Shown here piece after piece: positions 10,831-22,859 of a DNA stretch of 64,000 nucleotides; position 1 is the first letter of the stretch, and the number at the start of each line of letters is the position of its first letter. Below the pieces are notes generated by a model. That model was given only the letters and a program-made list of their open reading frames with translations. It was not told the origin of the DNA and did no database searches. Source of the stretch: Puccinia triticina (Eukaryota; Basidiomycota; Pucciniomycetes; Pucciniales; Pucciniaceae); contig NC_070567.1 in NCBI RefSeq assembly GCF_026914185.1, positions 806,001 to 870,000 on the forward strand. The letters are read 5' to 3'. The translations under genes and the position numbers were made by a program.

Positions 10831-12598
10831 AAGAAGAAGAAGAGAAGCGGAAATACAACGGGAGCTAATCTAGATACAGCGACTGAAACCTAAACCTAAG
10901 CTACTCATGAACAGCGTTGTGACCGATTCTCGCCCTCCTCACCCGCCTTGCCGCAGCATCCACCTAACCCCTTTCTGGCCTTGAACGCTACATGGATTAG
11001 AGTTCAAGCTGCGTATAATGCAGAAAGCTTACGGATGAATGGAACACATTCATGGAATGGAAACAAGTGGCCGCGTGTGATTGAGAAGAAAAACGAAGGA
11101 GATTAGGAGATCAATCAGGAAGAATAAACCCAGTTCAATCGGCGTTTGACCCAGTTCAATCGGCGTTTGCATCAACGAGTTGCATGAGCTGGTACAAACA
11201 ATACAATCGACTCAAGCGGTGCATTTAACAGCAGCGGAGTTGATGAGGCCGGCCATGGCCAAACAAGGATTGGTGTTGAATTCAGTTGCAATCGATCAAA
11301 TTTTGGGAGGATTGTTCGTGAGGGTGCTTGCCGAGGATGTGGTATACTAGAATTGATAACAATTCGCGGAAGCTTGTTGTAAACAGGCAAACATCAGTCT
11401 GAAAAAACATCTCCGGTAACCTGCAACCTTGAACGACTCGAGTTGCCAGGGCTTTTAGGATGTACAAGGGGGATCAGAGGTTTTTGTATCTTGGATTGCA
11501 ATTTGTGGTCCCTACCCTCAGTCTTAAATCTCCGTTGGGTTTCTCCAGGTTTCTCCCCGACCTGAAAGGAAGAGACGTCAAGTTCTGGCCCCGGCAAGGA
11601 ATAATCTTCATATTTATTTACATAGTGCACAGCTTTGTCTCTGGAGCGGCCAAAGCCCTTGTCCTATGATCATGGAACCGATTATAGCCTCTTTCCATGA
11701 GCTCGAATATTTGTCTAGAAGGAAGCTTTTCGAAAAGCTACTAGCATGCTTGTTTAGTTTCTCTTTTCCGCTCCCCCTTCTTCCCCACTTCTTACCCCTC
11801 TGAAACAATTGGCCAGTTTTCAATGGCAAAGGGCCAAGTCTCGAAGCAGATGCCTCATCGCGTCGCCGGCTTCGTGACTTCCTTACTTTCTTATGCAAGA
11901 TAGCTTTCCTCCGTTCCTTTTGGGGCCTGGTGTGATTGAGAGTTCCGCCGCTGAATGATGACTGATCTATTGATTGCTACTTCTGTTCTTATTTGCACTC
12001 CGCCATCTCTTATCATACTCCATCATCCACGCTCACCATCATGCATGTACCACATACGGCCTATCTGTTCCGGCTTTATTAACTCGCCGTAAAACAACAG
12101 ATTCAATACGAAAGTGATGCATGATCGGCGTGATCGAACGAGTGCCTCCCAGCTCCCTACATATCTTGCGCCTCCCATTCCTTGCGCCGAGTCCAGCAAC
12201 CTTCAAGCATGCCCACCTCACTCTTCACACATGCTCTCCTGCCCGATTCCCGGCGCTCTGATACCCTTTTTACACCATCGTGAAGATTCTCAACATCGCC
12301 TCTCGACTAACACTACTAATTCAGCCACCTTACTGCCATCACTGCCATCATCCCGGCGCGCGTCTTCTAATCAGGACTGTAGGAGCGAGCAGGATTGTGC
12401 TAATCAGCACCAAAGTCAGTGCCAGGAACAAATCTCTCTGCAAGTGGCTTCACTAGTGAGTCGTCATTTTAGTCGGCAAAAATGGTTTTGAATTGTTATC
12501 AACCACCATCCTCTGTTTGGCCTAAGAGAGGGTTTCATACTCAACGCAGTCGCAAATCTTTCCGTTTTCCCTCTGCATTCTAGCCCCCCTCGTTCACT
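10831..12598. other. Upstream region of the WOPR gene
   Basis: No gene is recognised here. The last ~500 bases are C/T-rich with many short pyrimidine tracts, as is common in front of fungal genes, and probably hold the promoter and 5' leader of the gene starting at 12599. A long leader is typical of WOPR regulators, but no specific site can be named. Confidence 0.4.
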
Positions 12599-13952
12599 AT
12601 GATGACGGAAACTTGGTTTGGTATGGTTCAAACACCACGCGATGCCTACTTAGTTTTTGAAGCTTGTCGGGTCGGGAAGTTGCACCGAATTACTCGACGA
12701 TTAACTGACTTGGAGCGCAATCAGATCATTCGCCCTGGAGCTGTCTTTGTATGGGAAGAAAAAGAAGCCGGCATAAAACGCTGGACAGACCATGTTCGAT
12801 GGAGTCGTCAGTCTAATATATGTCTTTCGGAAAAGAGAAAAATTAGTCACTGATTATTCAAATATATTTTCAGCTTCAAGAGTATCGGGCGCGTTTTTGG
12901 TTTACTCGGAACTTTTTTCTACTGGAACTGGCGACTCAGATGGTCATGCTTCGGACCCACTGCTTAAGCAATCGTTCGCCTCCACTACTGTAGATGGAGA
13001 CCGAATGCATTTGATCGCATATTATTCCAAGTCGGCGTTGGACTCGGGTCGGTTACGCACACCGGCTAGGGACGAGAACTTACGGACAATGGTGGTACCC
13101 AAAGGTGTCTACCCAGATCATCGAGCAACCGGAGGTGTTGAAGATCAGGTATCTCGAGATTGCCAAAGACCTTGTCTGCTCCCGCACAGTTCTGTCGGCT
13201 TCTCAGAAAGTTCTCGCCCCATTCTGGATTCCGCGACACCACTCCTTGATACCCGTCCTCCTCATCCTGCTACTCTGACAAAGCTGGACCAGGTATCTGA
13301 TGATCGACCTAACATGTCTGGAGTATCACATCTACACACTCCGCGCTGGCTTCCAGATTCCAGAGATGGTAACTATTTCAAGTACGAAAACCAGCCAACC
13401 TGCTACGATTCATTTTACTCTCAGTCTCTGGCACCAAGCGGCACCGAGAGTCACGCCCTGCTGGCTGATCCGAGTCGATGGAATGCTTTGTCTACCTGGC
13501 AAACGAGCACAGGAAGCTCCACTACGACCCCCGAAACTATTTCATACCCCAGTGTGACAACTACTCCTGTCTCATCTTTACTCGCAAGTCCGAATTCTTC
13601 AAGTATATCTGTTTTGGGCATCTGGCGCGATGAGCAGGAGCGCGACGCAGCCGAAAAAAGGGCACCTGCACCCGCAACACACTCTTTAGCCACCCATCCA
13701 AGTATGCTGGGAAGCAGTAATCATCATGGCTACCATCCGTATGCAAGAATCCTAGACCACGAACGTACGGCGAAAGATCGATGTACGAAAGATCAAGATT
13801 CACGCAGGTTTTCATACGACCCAACGCCGAAAACTCCTCTCCATCGAATGTACTCACTAACAACACTGCATGATAAAATGAATGATGGTCCGCCTTTGTC
13901 ATCATTAAATACCCCAATTCTGAGCACCATCGAGGGGGCTGAAGAGGAGTGA
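12599..13952 (+). CDS. WOPR-domain transcription regulator (Gti1/Pac2/Ryp1/Wor1 family)
   Basis: The N-terminal WOPRa block is clear: ETWFGMVQTPRDAYLVF, FEACRVGKLHRITRRL, GAVFVWEEKEAGIKRWTDH. One intron, 12807-12873 (GTCAGT...TTTCAG), splits a Pro codon and rejoins W-S-P-S-R-V-S-G-A-F-L-V-Y in frame. The second block, LIAYYSKSALDSGRLRTP near residues 125-145, is the WOPRb half. The spliced product is 428 aa; after the WOPR region it is a low-complexity Ser/Thr/Pro tail. Family members are nuclear DNA-binding regulators of morphology, sporulation or virulence programmes (Wor1, Ryp1, Sge1, Gti1). The start at 12599 places the domain at the usual N-terminal position. There are no neighbours in an operon-like setting; repeats lie on both sides. 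Confidence 0.9.
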
Positions 13953-15884
13953 TGAGTGCAGATTCGTGGGGTTACAAAGATATATTTTCAATAAATTAAA
14001 ATCCTGCGACGCCAGTCCGTCCGTATTTGCCACCATGTGATATTTCGGCCTTTGGACCACGAAGTCCACGTTTGTTATTTTTTCCCTCCATAATTGAAGT
14101 TGGTTCCTCATATTCCCCAACACCGTCCCAGAATCACCGTTACTTCAACTTTATTTCAGTTGTCTCGTAAATCTGTTAGCTTAGACAATTTTAAGGCTTT
14201 GTCTTGCGAGTTGCCTTTATCATGTTTGTTGTTCTTGATGTATGCTTATGTACCCATTAGAAAATCCGATACCATTGTTACAATTGAATCACCGGTTAAT
14301 TGAATTGCTATATTTGTCTCTTTCTTGATAGGAACTCGGGGGGACCACAAACATTTTTAGAAAATTAGACCTCACTCAACGGACTGCCCTCCCAGGTTCT
14401 GCTTTGTGCGCGCAAAGTGATCTACTCACCTCCCCCAAAGTCGTAGTCATGAGTCTGGCGCGACCTCGCCATTTCTTGTGATTTGCAGACGATGCAAATG
14501 GATGCCCGGATCTCATCTTAAAATCAATCAAGAAGTGCAAGCATTTGGCAACTGTTGAACATTCCGGTGTGGGAGAGGTAACAATCATACAGAGCAGCAA
14601 TCACCTTTGATTTTTCACTAGACAACTTGTTGTAAAAATTGTAGCCAGAGTGAGCAATAACTTTTTAATAAAAAGAACAGCTCAATTAGGGCCTGTAAAC
14701 CGCGCGTTCATAAAAACATTAATAAACTCAGTCCTGGAAGTCCTACTAGGAATGAGTGGGACTTCCCAGTTTCAGACATTTTTTCAGCCCCACTGGCACG
14801 GTGACCCCACCTGAACCTTTAGTTTCGGCAAAACAGGCAAGTCTCCAACGCAGCAATAGGAAGAACAGCCAACAGGAACAATTTTACTGCTGGCAGATCC
14901 ACCAGGAAAAAAAAGTAGTCACTTGATGGCAAGTGACATGATGCAGTTTTTTTTTCAGCTCCAATGCTGCTCCTCTCCACCAGCACATCTAGGGATCACA
15001 TGACAGGTGTCAGGAGCAAAGCACTCAATGTGACAAAACCAGATGATGCTCTCCTTTGGCCCTGGCCCCACTGATGCTCAGCTGTGTGAGATTTCTCACC
15101 AAGGTGAAAGGCTTAGCGCTCATAAATTGAGAGAGCGGCCCGGGGCGGAACTTGGTAAGCAAATAAAACCATCTTCTGCAGTCCAAACCATCCGCAAGGC
15201 GTTGTAAAACTGACACATCAAATTTGATGTATGCAGGTCCAACACCAGCAAGCAACAAAATCAGGCTTGTGGATAATCCCGGCTCCCAGCAATTAAGAGC
15301 TGGAATATCAGTCAACACCAAAGGTGAGTGACTGAAAATTCAAACTCTGAACGCAAAATGGAAAAGCTAATGCCTCCTCCATAAAAACCCCCAAACCCTC
15401 CAGACATCGTCAAAGAGGATAAGACCAACCGCACTGTCTACTATCGAAGAGAAGTAGAGAAACACGGCGAGTGGCCGTGTTCCAAACTGGCAGAAAAGAA
15501 TCAAAAGTCTAACAAGAAATGCTCTACTTAGACAAAGTAGTGTTGTTACTCAGTTGTTTTGCCTAGCACAACTAAGTGGACCCCAAGGGCCAGATACCTG
15601 AATTGGGTAAGGACTCCCGAGTCTTGAAGCATAGCAGAGGAGAATAGATGAGCTGATAGGGCGCATATTGCCTAGACTGACGCAGGTGAAACCTGGTTAA
15701 ACACCAGAACCGCCGTCCATCAAAATATTCCCTTCTTATCAACTTCACACTAAGAGAGCGGCCTATTGCCTGCTCTTAGTTAAATCCTCAACACAATTTC
15801 ATTCTCTCACTAAGAATAAGTTGTAATAAGCTTTACAAATTCCAATTAAGAAATAAAATCTCTCAGTTGTCTGAAATCTTTCAA
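13953..15884. other. Gene-free stretch downstream of the WOPR gene
   Basis: No coding region is recognised. The first few hundred bases should hold the 3' UTR of the WOPR gene. A GGGCCTGTAAACC motif near 14691 resembles a Harbinger-type end, but I found no partner. A short hairpin (CTAAGAGAGC...GCTCTTAG) lies near 15750-15780. Confidence 0.4.
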
Positions 15885-15924
15885 GCTGATGCTCAGCTTT
15901 TGCCCTGGCCCAGCTGATTCTTAA
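15885..15924. repeat. AGCTGATGCTCAGCTTTTG repeat, left remnant
   Basis: This fragment resembles sequence at 21970-22100 and, inverted, at 25755-26060. It is the left part of an older repeat into which the copia element at 15925-21961 was inserted. Confidence 0.5.
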
Positions 15925-16326
15925 TGGACAACAAGCTGTGGGACACTGATGAAGCAGCAAAGGCGCTGTGAGCTAAGCGAACTACAAGAGACCTGAGCAA
16001 GGTGGAGGCACACCTGATGAAGCAGCAAAGGCGCTGTGAGCTACGCAAACTACGAGAGACCTGAGCAAGGTGGAGGCACACCTGATGAAAACAACTCAAG
16101 TGAGAATGAGAAACATACAACGCTATGAGAGAATCAGAAGGAGGCATACCTGCGGAAAAGGGCCGAGTGAAGATGTAGATGAGTTGATTATTGATGAGCA
16201 AACTGAGATAAGAAACAACTGGAGTGAAACAGAATTGAACTATGTACATCACAGTTAGGTTAAGATCTATCATCAACTAGGTTTATCCGCAGCTCCGTGT
16301 CCGTCGGCCCGCGCAAGTGTGTCTCA
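15925..16326 (-). repeat. 3' LTR of minus-strand copia element
   Basis: It is a near-identical direct copy of 21556-21961. On the plus strand it starts TGGACAACAAG and ends GTGTGTCTCA. Two tandem ~70-bp units (ACTGATGAAGCAGC...GGAGGCACACC) sit inside it. A G-rich tract, seen on the minus strand as GAGAGAGGGGGGG, borders it at 16327-16341 and fits the polypurine tract. Confidence 0.8.
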
Positions 16327-17098
16327 ATACCCCCCCTCTCTCATTGCCGTTGAACTTTGAGATTGGCGATGATACTGTTGTGCTTTTGTTTTCCTAGAGC
16401 TTTGGTGCACCTGTTGGCCTTCATCTTGTGTGTGGAGACGTTGTTAATGTGAATCAAACCGGTGTTGTGAATTTCACGTAGCCAGTGGTAGAGTATGTCT
16501 ATGTGTTTTGACCGTTGTTGGAAGATTGGATTTGTTGCTAGAGCGATTGCGCTTTGGTTGTTGACAAATATCTCAAATTTGTTTTTGATGGTAATAGACA
16601 GACTGGAGAAGAGGTATTTAAGCCACACCAATTCTTGAACACCTTTGAAGAGTGCTTGGTACTCGGCTTTGGTGGTTGAGGTTGAGACTGTCTGCTGCTT
16701 CTTTGAACGCCAGGATAGCAGATTGCCGCCGAGTAGAGTGATGTAACCGGAGTATGAATGACGGTCATTGGTGCAGTTGGCAAAGTCGGCGTCGGTGTAG
16801 ATTGAGATGTCATCAAGATTTGCTGAACCTTGAAGTAGAATGCCGTGCGACTTGGTACCAGCCAGATAGCAAAGAAGATGCTGGACTGCCTTCCAGTGCA
16901 AGATCCCCGGTTTTTCGAGGTGTTGAGACAATTGAGAGACGGTGAACGAGATGTCTGGTCAAGTGGATACAGAAAGATAGTTGAGGAGTCCAAGCGCCTC
17001 CCGATAATTGACTTTAAGTTGTAGAAAGGATTGATGATTGGCATTGGAGGATTTGGCTAGACGAGTGTTTTGAACCATGGGAGTGGATGTGGAACAAC

Positions 17099-18188
17099 TA
17101 ACTTAACTAAGTCCCTCCCGAGGGAGGCCAAAGGCCTCCCTCTGGGAGGGACTTATGCCTTATCGGTGAAATTTGCCTGAGAGAAATGTTGATAATCCTT
17201 CCTTTTTTATGCTAAGGCCCCTGCGCGGTGCCATCTTTGTTTAATCACCCTCTACATTTACAATTAGAATCATTAGAAGCCTGGCTATCCCCTGCCACCT
17301 TCATCTTTATTTTTCTCCCTCCCAAACTCAAGATACGAGGCATGTAGTAAAAAAAACCTCATGCTTGCTAAAACAGCCAAGGCATCATTGTTTTTTGATT
17401 TGGCTCCCTCGGGATTTGGATTGAACTGGGGCAAATGCATGTTCCCACAAGCATCCTGCACCTTTCCAAAGGTCTCAGATCTTTCAAACCAGTGCCAAAA
17501 GCGAGCAAAAACTTGATGAGGATGTTGGCGAGTTGGTCTGCGGGAGGGATCCAGGCAAGGACGGCGAGTCCGGCGCGAATAGTGGGATGGTCGGCTATTC
17601 TCAACAGGATAGTCGCGCCGGCATGGACGTGTGTGCCAACGGGGTTGCTGTCGCAGTTGAGCCGGATGGTGAGGCTGGCGCCGAGCAGGGATTTGAGCAG
17701 GTCGCGGATTCAGAGGGCCTGTTTGATCGTCTCGTCCACCGCCATCATCTCCGCATCGAAAGCCAACAGTGGATGGCCACAATTGGGTATGTATATAAAT
17801 GGGAATGTGAAACAGCATTTGACATTGTTTGATGTTAGTCCTGGATAGTTGACATTTTTTTTTTCTTGAGGCAACTTATGGATTTGCATAGAGATGCTGT
17901 TTTTATAAGGAGCTCAGGTTGGCTTTTGCAGTCCACCATCTTCAACAAGGTATTCTGAGCAAAGCAGGAGGAGCTATGTTGATTTTAGTGCATCAAAAAT
18001 TAGGAAAGATCCACAGCTTTCAGATTATCAAAAAATATTGATGGGTTCAGGGCAGGTTGCAGAGCTATAGCAACATGTGTGGGGCATGGTGGTTTTGGGC
18101 ATTGCTCTCAGTCCTAAATCACCGATACCGCATAAGTCCCTCCGGTGGAGGCGCTTTGCGCCTCCACCTTTGGACTTAGTTAAGTTTG
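17099..18188 (+). mobile_element. Hairpin-TIR DNA element, copy B, inserted in copia pol
   Basis: The ends are AACTTAACTAAGTCC on the left and GGACTTAGTTAAGTT on the right, each followed inward by a GC-rich palindrome. It is flanked by GTGGAACAAC at 17089-17098 and again at 18189-18198, a likely 9-10-bp target-site duplication, which fits a Mutator-like mechanism. It separates the copia RT from its RNase H, so it inserted after that element. The terminal ~300 bp on each side match copy A at 5935-6649 in reverse; a middle segment is extra. Confidence 0.78.
17368..17820 (-). pseudogene. Copia RNase H fragment captured inside the TIR element
   Basis: On the minus strand the frame reads AFDAEMMAVDETIKQAL, then a TGA, then IRDLLKSLLGASLTIRLNCD, and later RAGLAVLAWIPPADQLANI. 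The order A-E-x-x-A-x-x-E, R-x-L-L, N-C-D and W-I-P-x-x-D-Q-L-A-N-I is that of copia RNase H. It lies wholly inside the TIR element and is not the RNase H of the surrounding copia, which is intact in place at 16341-16931. The related element at 5935-6649 lacks it. It is a gene-fragment capture by a DNA element, with one stop codon. Confidence 0.6.
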
Positions 18189-21100
18189 GTGGAACAACAG
18201 TTGTTGAAGCTGTAGTTTTCCAGGATAGATTGTGTGTACGCCTCCTGGCTCAGGAGGATGCTGTTTTTCAAGGGACGAGTAATTTTAATACAAAGTATGT
18301 GCTTGGCTTCTCCCAAGTCCTCCATGCAAAATTTTGCAGAAATGAGCTGCTTGAATCGGTCGACGTCATGGCTGATGATTATCATGTCGTTGACGCAGCC
18401 ATGTACAAAACATTCCCAGCCTTCAACCTGGGACGTGAAAAGACAGGGATCTGCTGGGCTTGGGCAAAAGTGAATCAATTCAAAGAAAGCTTTCAACTCG
18501 GCATACCATACCCTGGGCGCCTGTTTCAGGCCGTAAATCGCTTTCTGAAGCTTGAGACAGTAAACCTTCGGAACTTCCAGGCCTGGGGGAGGAAGAAGAT
18601 ACACTGATTCTTTAAGATTGCCATTAAGGAAGGCATTTTTTGCGTCCATTTGGTGGATGGCGTACCCTTGAGATAGTCCCACAATTAGAGCGGCCCAAAG
18701 ACTGGTTGAGCAACCCGTTGGAGCGTAAGTAAATCCAAAATTATCTGTTTGTTTAGACCCTTGAGCGCACAGACAAGCTTTGAATTTGACAACAACGCCC
18801 TTGCAGTCCTTCTTCTTGCAAAATACCCAGACAGTGCCAAGGAGTGACTTGTCTCCGGGCATGATTTCAATGGACCAGACTTTAAGTTGTTCCATTGCCG
18901 CTAGCTCAGATTCAACAGCCTGCATCCACAATGATGATTCTGCTGACAGCATCGCCTCTCTGTATGTTTGAGGAATTTCAGAAGCCGCTAGTGCCATTGC
19001 AAGGTTAGCTCTCCTTTTCGTGTGGAGGATGTGAGAGGTATCAATAGCTGAACTGATGTCCTTGGGAGCTTTGTCAGAAGTAAGCAGAATGTTGTAGCCG
19101 GGACAAGGTCAAGCCGGAGGATCACAAGACGAGGAAGCCGGTGGAGGAGGGTTTTGCTGTTCTTGATCCTCTGGGTTGTCAAAGAATGAGCTGGCGTCGA
19201 TGAGGTGAGTGTCTAGATCGAGCTCATCCTTGGCTGACCTTCAGTCCAGAACGTCTTGCATGGAGTCCGGCGAAGAGGGTTCAGGGTTTGGAGAGGGTTC
19301 AAAGACTTTGTCGAACTCGAGCGGAGTGAACGGATCCGATTGAAAGGATGGGTCAGCTGGGGAGAAGGTAGAGACTCCTGGAAAGTCTGCGACATTGAAG
19401 GTAACGTCATGGCAACGCTCTATTTTCCCCCCTGGAAGGAGGACACACCAGTTGTGCGTCCCCAGCTGATACCCTCCTAGAAGTCCTTTCTTGGCTGTGT
19501 CGCCAAAATTGCCATCACGCAGTTGCTTTGGTATGTTCACGTAGGCCTGGCAGCCGAAGGGCTTTAGGCAAGATACATTGAAAGGGGAGCCCAACCATTG
19601 ATTATGGGGTGTGTCCCATTTTAGCTTACGCATAGGAGTGATGTTCTCCAACAGAACAGCAGTCAAAACCGCCACTGCCCAGTATTCCGATGGGAGTTTT
19701 GCTTGCTTGAGCATGCAGCGAGCCTTTTTGGAAGTTGACCAATTCCCTCTCTCTGCAACCGAGTTCTGTTGAGGAGTATAAGGCGCAGTGACTTGGATGG
19801 TGATCCCTTTGGATTTGAGGAAATCAAGGAATTTGGTTGAATTGAATTCGCCGCCACCGTCAAAGATGACGGTTTTGAGTGGTGGTTGGTTACTTCATTG
19901 TAATATTGCAGAAAGAAAGAGAAGGTTTTGGACTTTTTAGACAGTAAATACATGTGGCGATATCTGGTGTAATAGTCGGTGATTTTGAAATAGTATTCTT
20001 TTCCTCCAAATGATCTAGGGTTGATTCAACCGCTGAGGTCCATGAAGACGTACTCTAGCGGTCTAGAGGCAACTGGAAGTGAACCGGGAAATGGAAGCCT
20101 GTGTGATTTCAAGAGGGAACACGCTTCGCAGTGGATCTTGGATGCGCAGATACCCGGGAACATCTTCTTCAGAGCCTTGATGTTTGGGTGGCCTGTGGAT
20201 CTGTGAAGGGTGTTGATGTCAGGTGAGACTGCTTGTTTTGCAACGGAGGTTGAAGACTGACCTTGAGAACCCAACGCTAGCTCGATGTTGCAAACACCCC
20301 CGATGACAGCGGCTGACAGGATAACGGATTTGTTTCTGACCAAGTCGAATGTTGATGGACTGGTTCTGGCGACATTGCATCTGCGCTCAAAGAGACGCCC
20401 AAAACTGATTAGTGTTCCAGCTAGATTGGGAACATGAAGAGCTTTCAGTTTTAAACAAGTTCCGTCATTTGCAATGATGTGACGAAGCCTTCTCCCAAAG
20501 ATTTGAGGGTGTTGCCATTGGCCAGTGAGATGAGAGTCGATCGAAGTCAATAGCCCGTGAATCAAGACTTGTTGCTGAACATGTGGTGACTTGCTCCACT
20601 GTTGAGAAAGCACACATCATTGATTTTGGATGCTGCGAGAGCTTGACGGATACAGAGGAGTCCACTGCTCGTAGTGCTGATTGAGGACGAGTTGTGATTG
20701 TCATTGTTGAGTGGCATTGAGTTAGCAGCTTTGGCCGTAGGCTTCTTCTTTGATTTGTTCCTGAGTTGTCAACATTTAGAAGCAGGGTGTCTGGTCGCAG
20801 GATTGTGGACCCCATCCAAGCAGACAGGATATCCGCTTGATTCTGTTGCGGCAAGAGCCGATTCTTGTTTGATGACCAGAGTCGGAGACGCTAAGGATGT
20901 AGATGCTTGATCCCTGCATTTACCTTTGAGAGGAATTTTGAGGATTTCGATGGTGAGTGGACGTTTAGTGAGAAGAATGTCACAAAGATTGAGGGAATTC
21001 GGAAGTCTGGACAGTAGAAATTCTGACATCCAAGTCTTGTGAAGTGTGAACTCTTCAGGTGCCTTGACAATCTTGACAACAACCACTTCGATGTTGCGAA

Positions 21101-21540
21101 TGCGGTTGTTAAGGTCAGTGAGAAAACCCTTGACATTGTCCCTTTTGAAAGTGATCAAGAAAAACTCTTGGACGACTTTGGCTTGATTGTTGCCTGTCTT
21201 AGCCTCGAAGTGCTCCTCTATAAGTAGCCAGATAGCTCAAGGATTATTTTTGTTCTCAGGTTTGACGAACTGTGTGCGGTACTTTTGCCCTAGGTAGAGA
21301 GACAAATAACCAGCGGTTTTACCCATGTCGCGGTTGTGGGCTAGAGCTGCGGTAGGATCTTCGGGAGCAATCACGGTGGATTCGATGTACATCTTCAGTC
21401 CTTGTATTTGAAGATATCCTTTCATCTGTCCCTTCCAGGTGGGAAAGGGGACAACATCGAGGGACTGAAGAACGCTCTTGTGATCGGACATGCTGATAGA
21501 TTGTTTGGTTGTAGTTTGTAGTGTGTCCGGTTACGCCACT

Positions 21541-21555
21541 GGGCTCATAACCTCA
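21541..21555 (-). other. Copia primer-binding site, initiator-tRNA-half type
   Basis: On the minus strand the sequence after the 5' LTR reads TGAGGTTATGAGCCC. GGTTATGAGCCC is complementary to the anticodon arm of initiator tRNA-Met (GGGCUCAUAACC). Priming from an internal tRNA half rather than the 3' end is known for Drosophila copia and some fungal copia elements. I infer the same here. Confidence 0.65.
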
Positions 21556-21961
21556 TGGACGACGAGCTGTGGGACACTGATGAAGCAGCAAAGGTGCTGT
21601 GAGCTACGCGAACTACGAGAGACCTGAGCAAGGTGGAGGCACACCTGATGAAGCAGCGAAGGCGCTGTGAGCTACGCGAACTACGAGAGACCTGAGCAAG
21701 GTGGAGGCACACCTGATGAAAACAACTCGAGTGAGAATGAGAAGCATACAACGCTATGAGAGAATCAGAAGGAGGCATACCTGCGGAAAAGGGTCAAGTG
21801 AAGATGTGGATGAGTTGATTATTGATGAGCAAACTGAGATGAATAAGAAACAACTGGAGTGAAACAGAATTGAACTATGTACATCACAGTTAGGTTAAGA
21901 TCTATCATCAACTAGGTTTATCCGCAGCTCCGTGTCCGTGGGCCCGCGCAAGTGTGTCTGA
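21556..21961 (-). repeat. 5' LTR of minus-strand copia element
   Basis: It is a direct copy of 15925-16326 with the same two internal tandem units and the same end GTGTGTCTG. It differs from the other LTR at only a small number of positions. No clear 5-bp target duplication could be matched across the two outer borders. Confidence 0.8.
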
Positions 21962-22121
21962 ATAATTCTCAGCTTTGACCCTAACCTAGCTGATTTTCAG
22001 CCCTGTTCCTGTCCAAGCTGATGCCCATCTTTGTCCCTGGCCTGGCTCACCTGAGCATCAGCTGGCCAGCTGACCCAGGACTGGGTCAAAGCTGAGCATT
22101 AAAAGAATTGGAACAACTAAA
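21962..22121. repeat. AGCTGAGCATCAGCTGG repeat, middle remnant
   Basis: Several diverged copies of AGCTGATGC/GCATCAGCT with CAGGACTGG follow each other. The right border is the CACTA-like element, so this small piece is trapped between two later insertions. Confidence 0.5.
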
Positions 22122-22859
22122 CACCAGGGGAGATATGTTCCCACTCTCCAGAGAGTGCCAGAGCTGAATTTTATGTGAGTTTTGGTTGGATGTCAGTCAG
22201 ATGTACATTAGGAAATGATTCTGAATTTGTGTCAGAAACAAATCACAAGCTTTTGGTAATTTTGTTGAAAGTGATTCAGGAGTCAATGCAATGTTTTCTA
22301 AAACCTTCTCATGATTTAAGCGGAACTCTATTTCAAAATTTCAATGAAATCAGATTTTGTTAAATGCAAACTCATCAATAAATCATGTTGAATTTATGTT
22401 GAAATGTAGCAAAACAGGCTAATAATTTCCAAATTCACTTTTTCTGTACAAAATATATTTCCCCAATTTGCTAATATTTTCTCTCAGGCTCAAACAATAT
22501 ACCAGCAAAAAAACATAGAAACAAGCTTTATTTCTTTTGCAGAGCTTTTTGATATGAAATGCAGAAAATTCTGCATCCCAATATTATTAAGTAGAATATA
22601 TCAACAGGCTTGAGCCAATTGATTGATAGGTAGCCAGCAAGAGGTGTTGGGTACTGGAGCTGGCCACTTTCCACCCGCATACCTGCGCGGGTGCAGCTAC
22701 CCGCCACCTCTTTTGGATTAAGTTCTGAATCCCAATAACCGCACCTGCACCCAAACCTGTTGGGGGGTACCTGGCGGCCTGGGAAGGTACCCGCGCAGAT
22801 ACCCGCGGGTACCTGCATCTTTTCATTCACCTTGAAAACCGGAATGAATCCCTTCTGGT

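Larger units (their letters stand above)
16327..21555 (-). pseudogene. Degenerate Ty1/copia gag-pol
   Basis: The polyprotein reads on the minus strand but is broken by several frameshifts and stops and by the insertion at 17099-18188. From 5' to 3': a Gag start MSDHKSVLQSLD at 21491; a zinc-knuckle-like C-x-H-N-P-A-T region near 20770-20810; the HRSTGHPNIKALKK pre-integrase motif near 20180-20215; integrase remnants near 19240-20000; reverse transcriptase from 18997 to 18176 (APTGCSTSLW, MDAKNAFLNG, AIYGLKQAPRVW); and RNase H at 16931-16341 (YTDADFANC, SWRSKKQQTVSTST, RSKHIDI). The YVDD box is altered to VNDM. The copy is not functional. Confidence 0.88.

Noticed and set aside
12114..12491. 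125-codon frame upstream of the WOPR gene
   Set aside because: It is C/T-rich leader-type sequence without domain support and in a different frame from the regulator.
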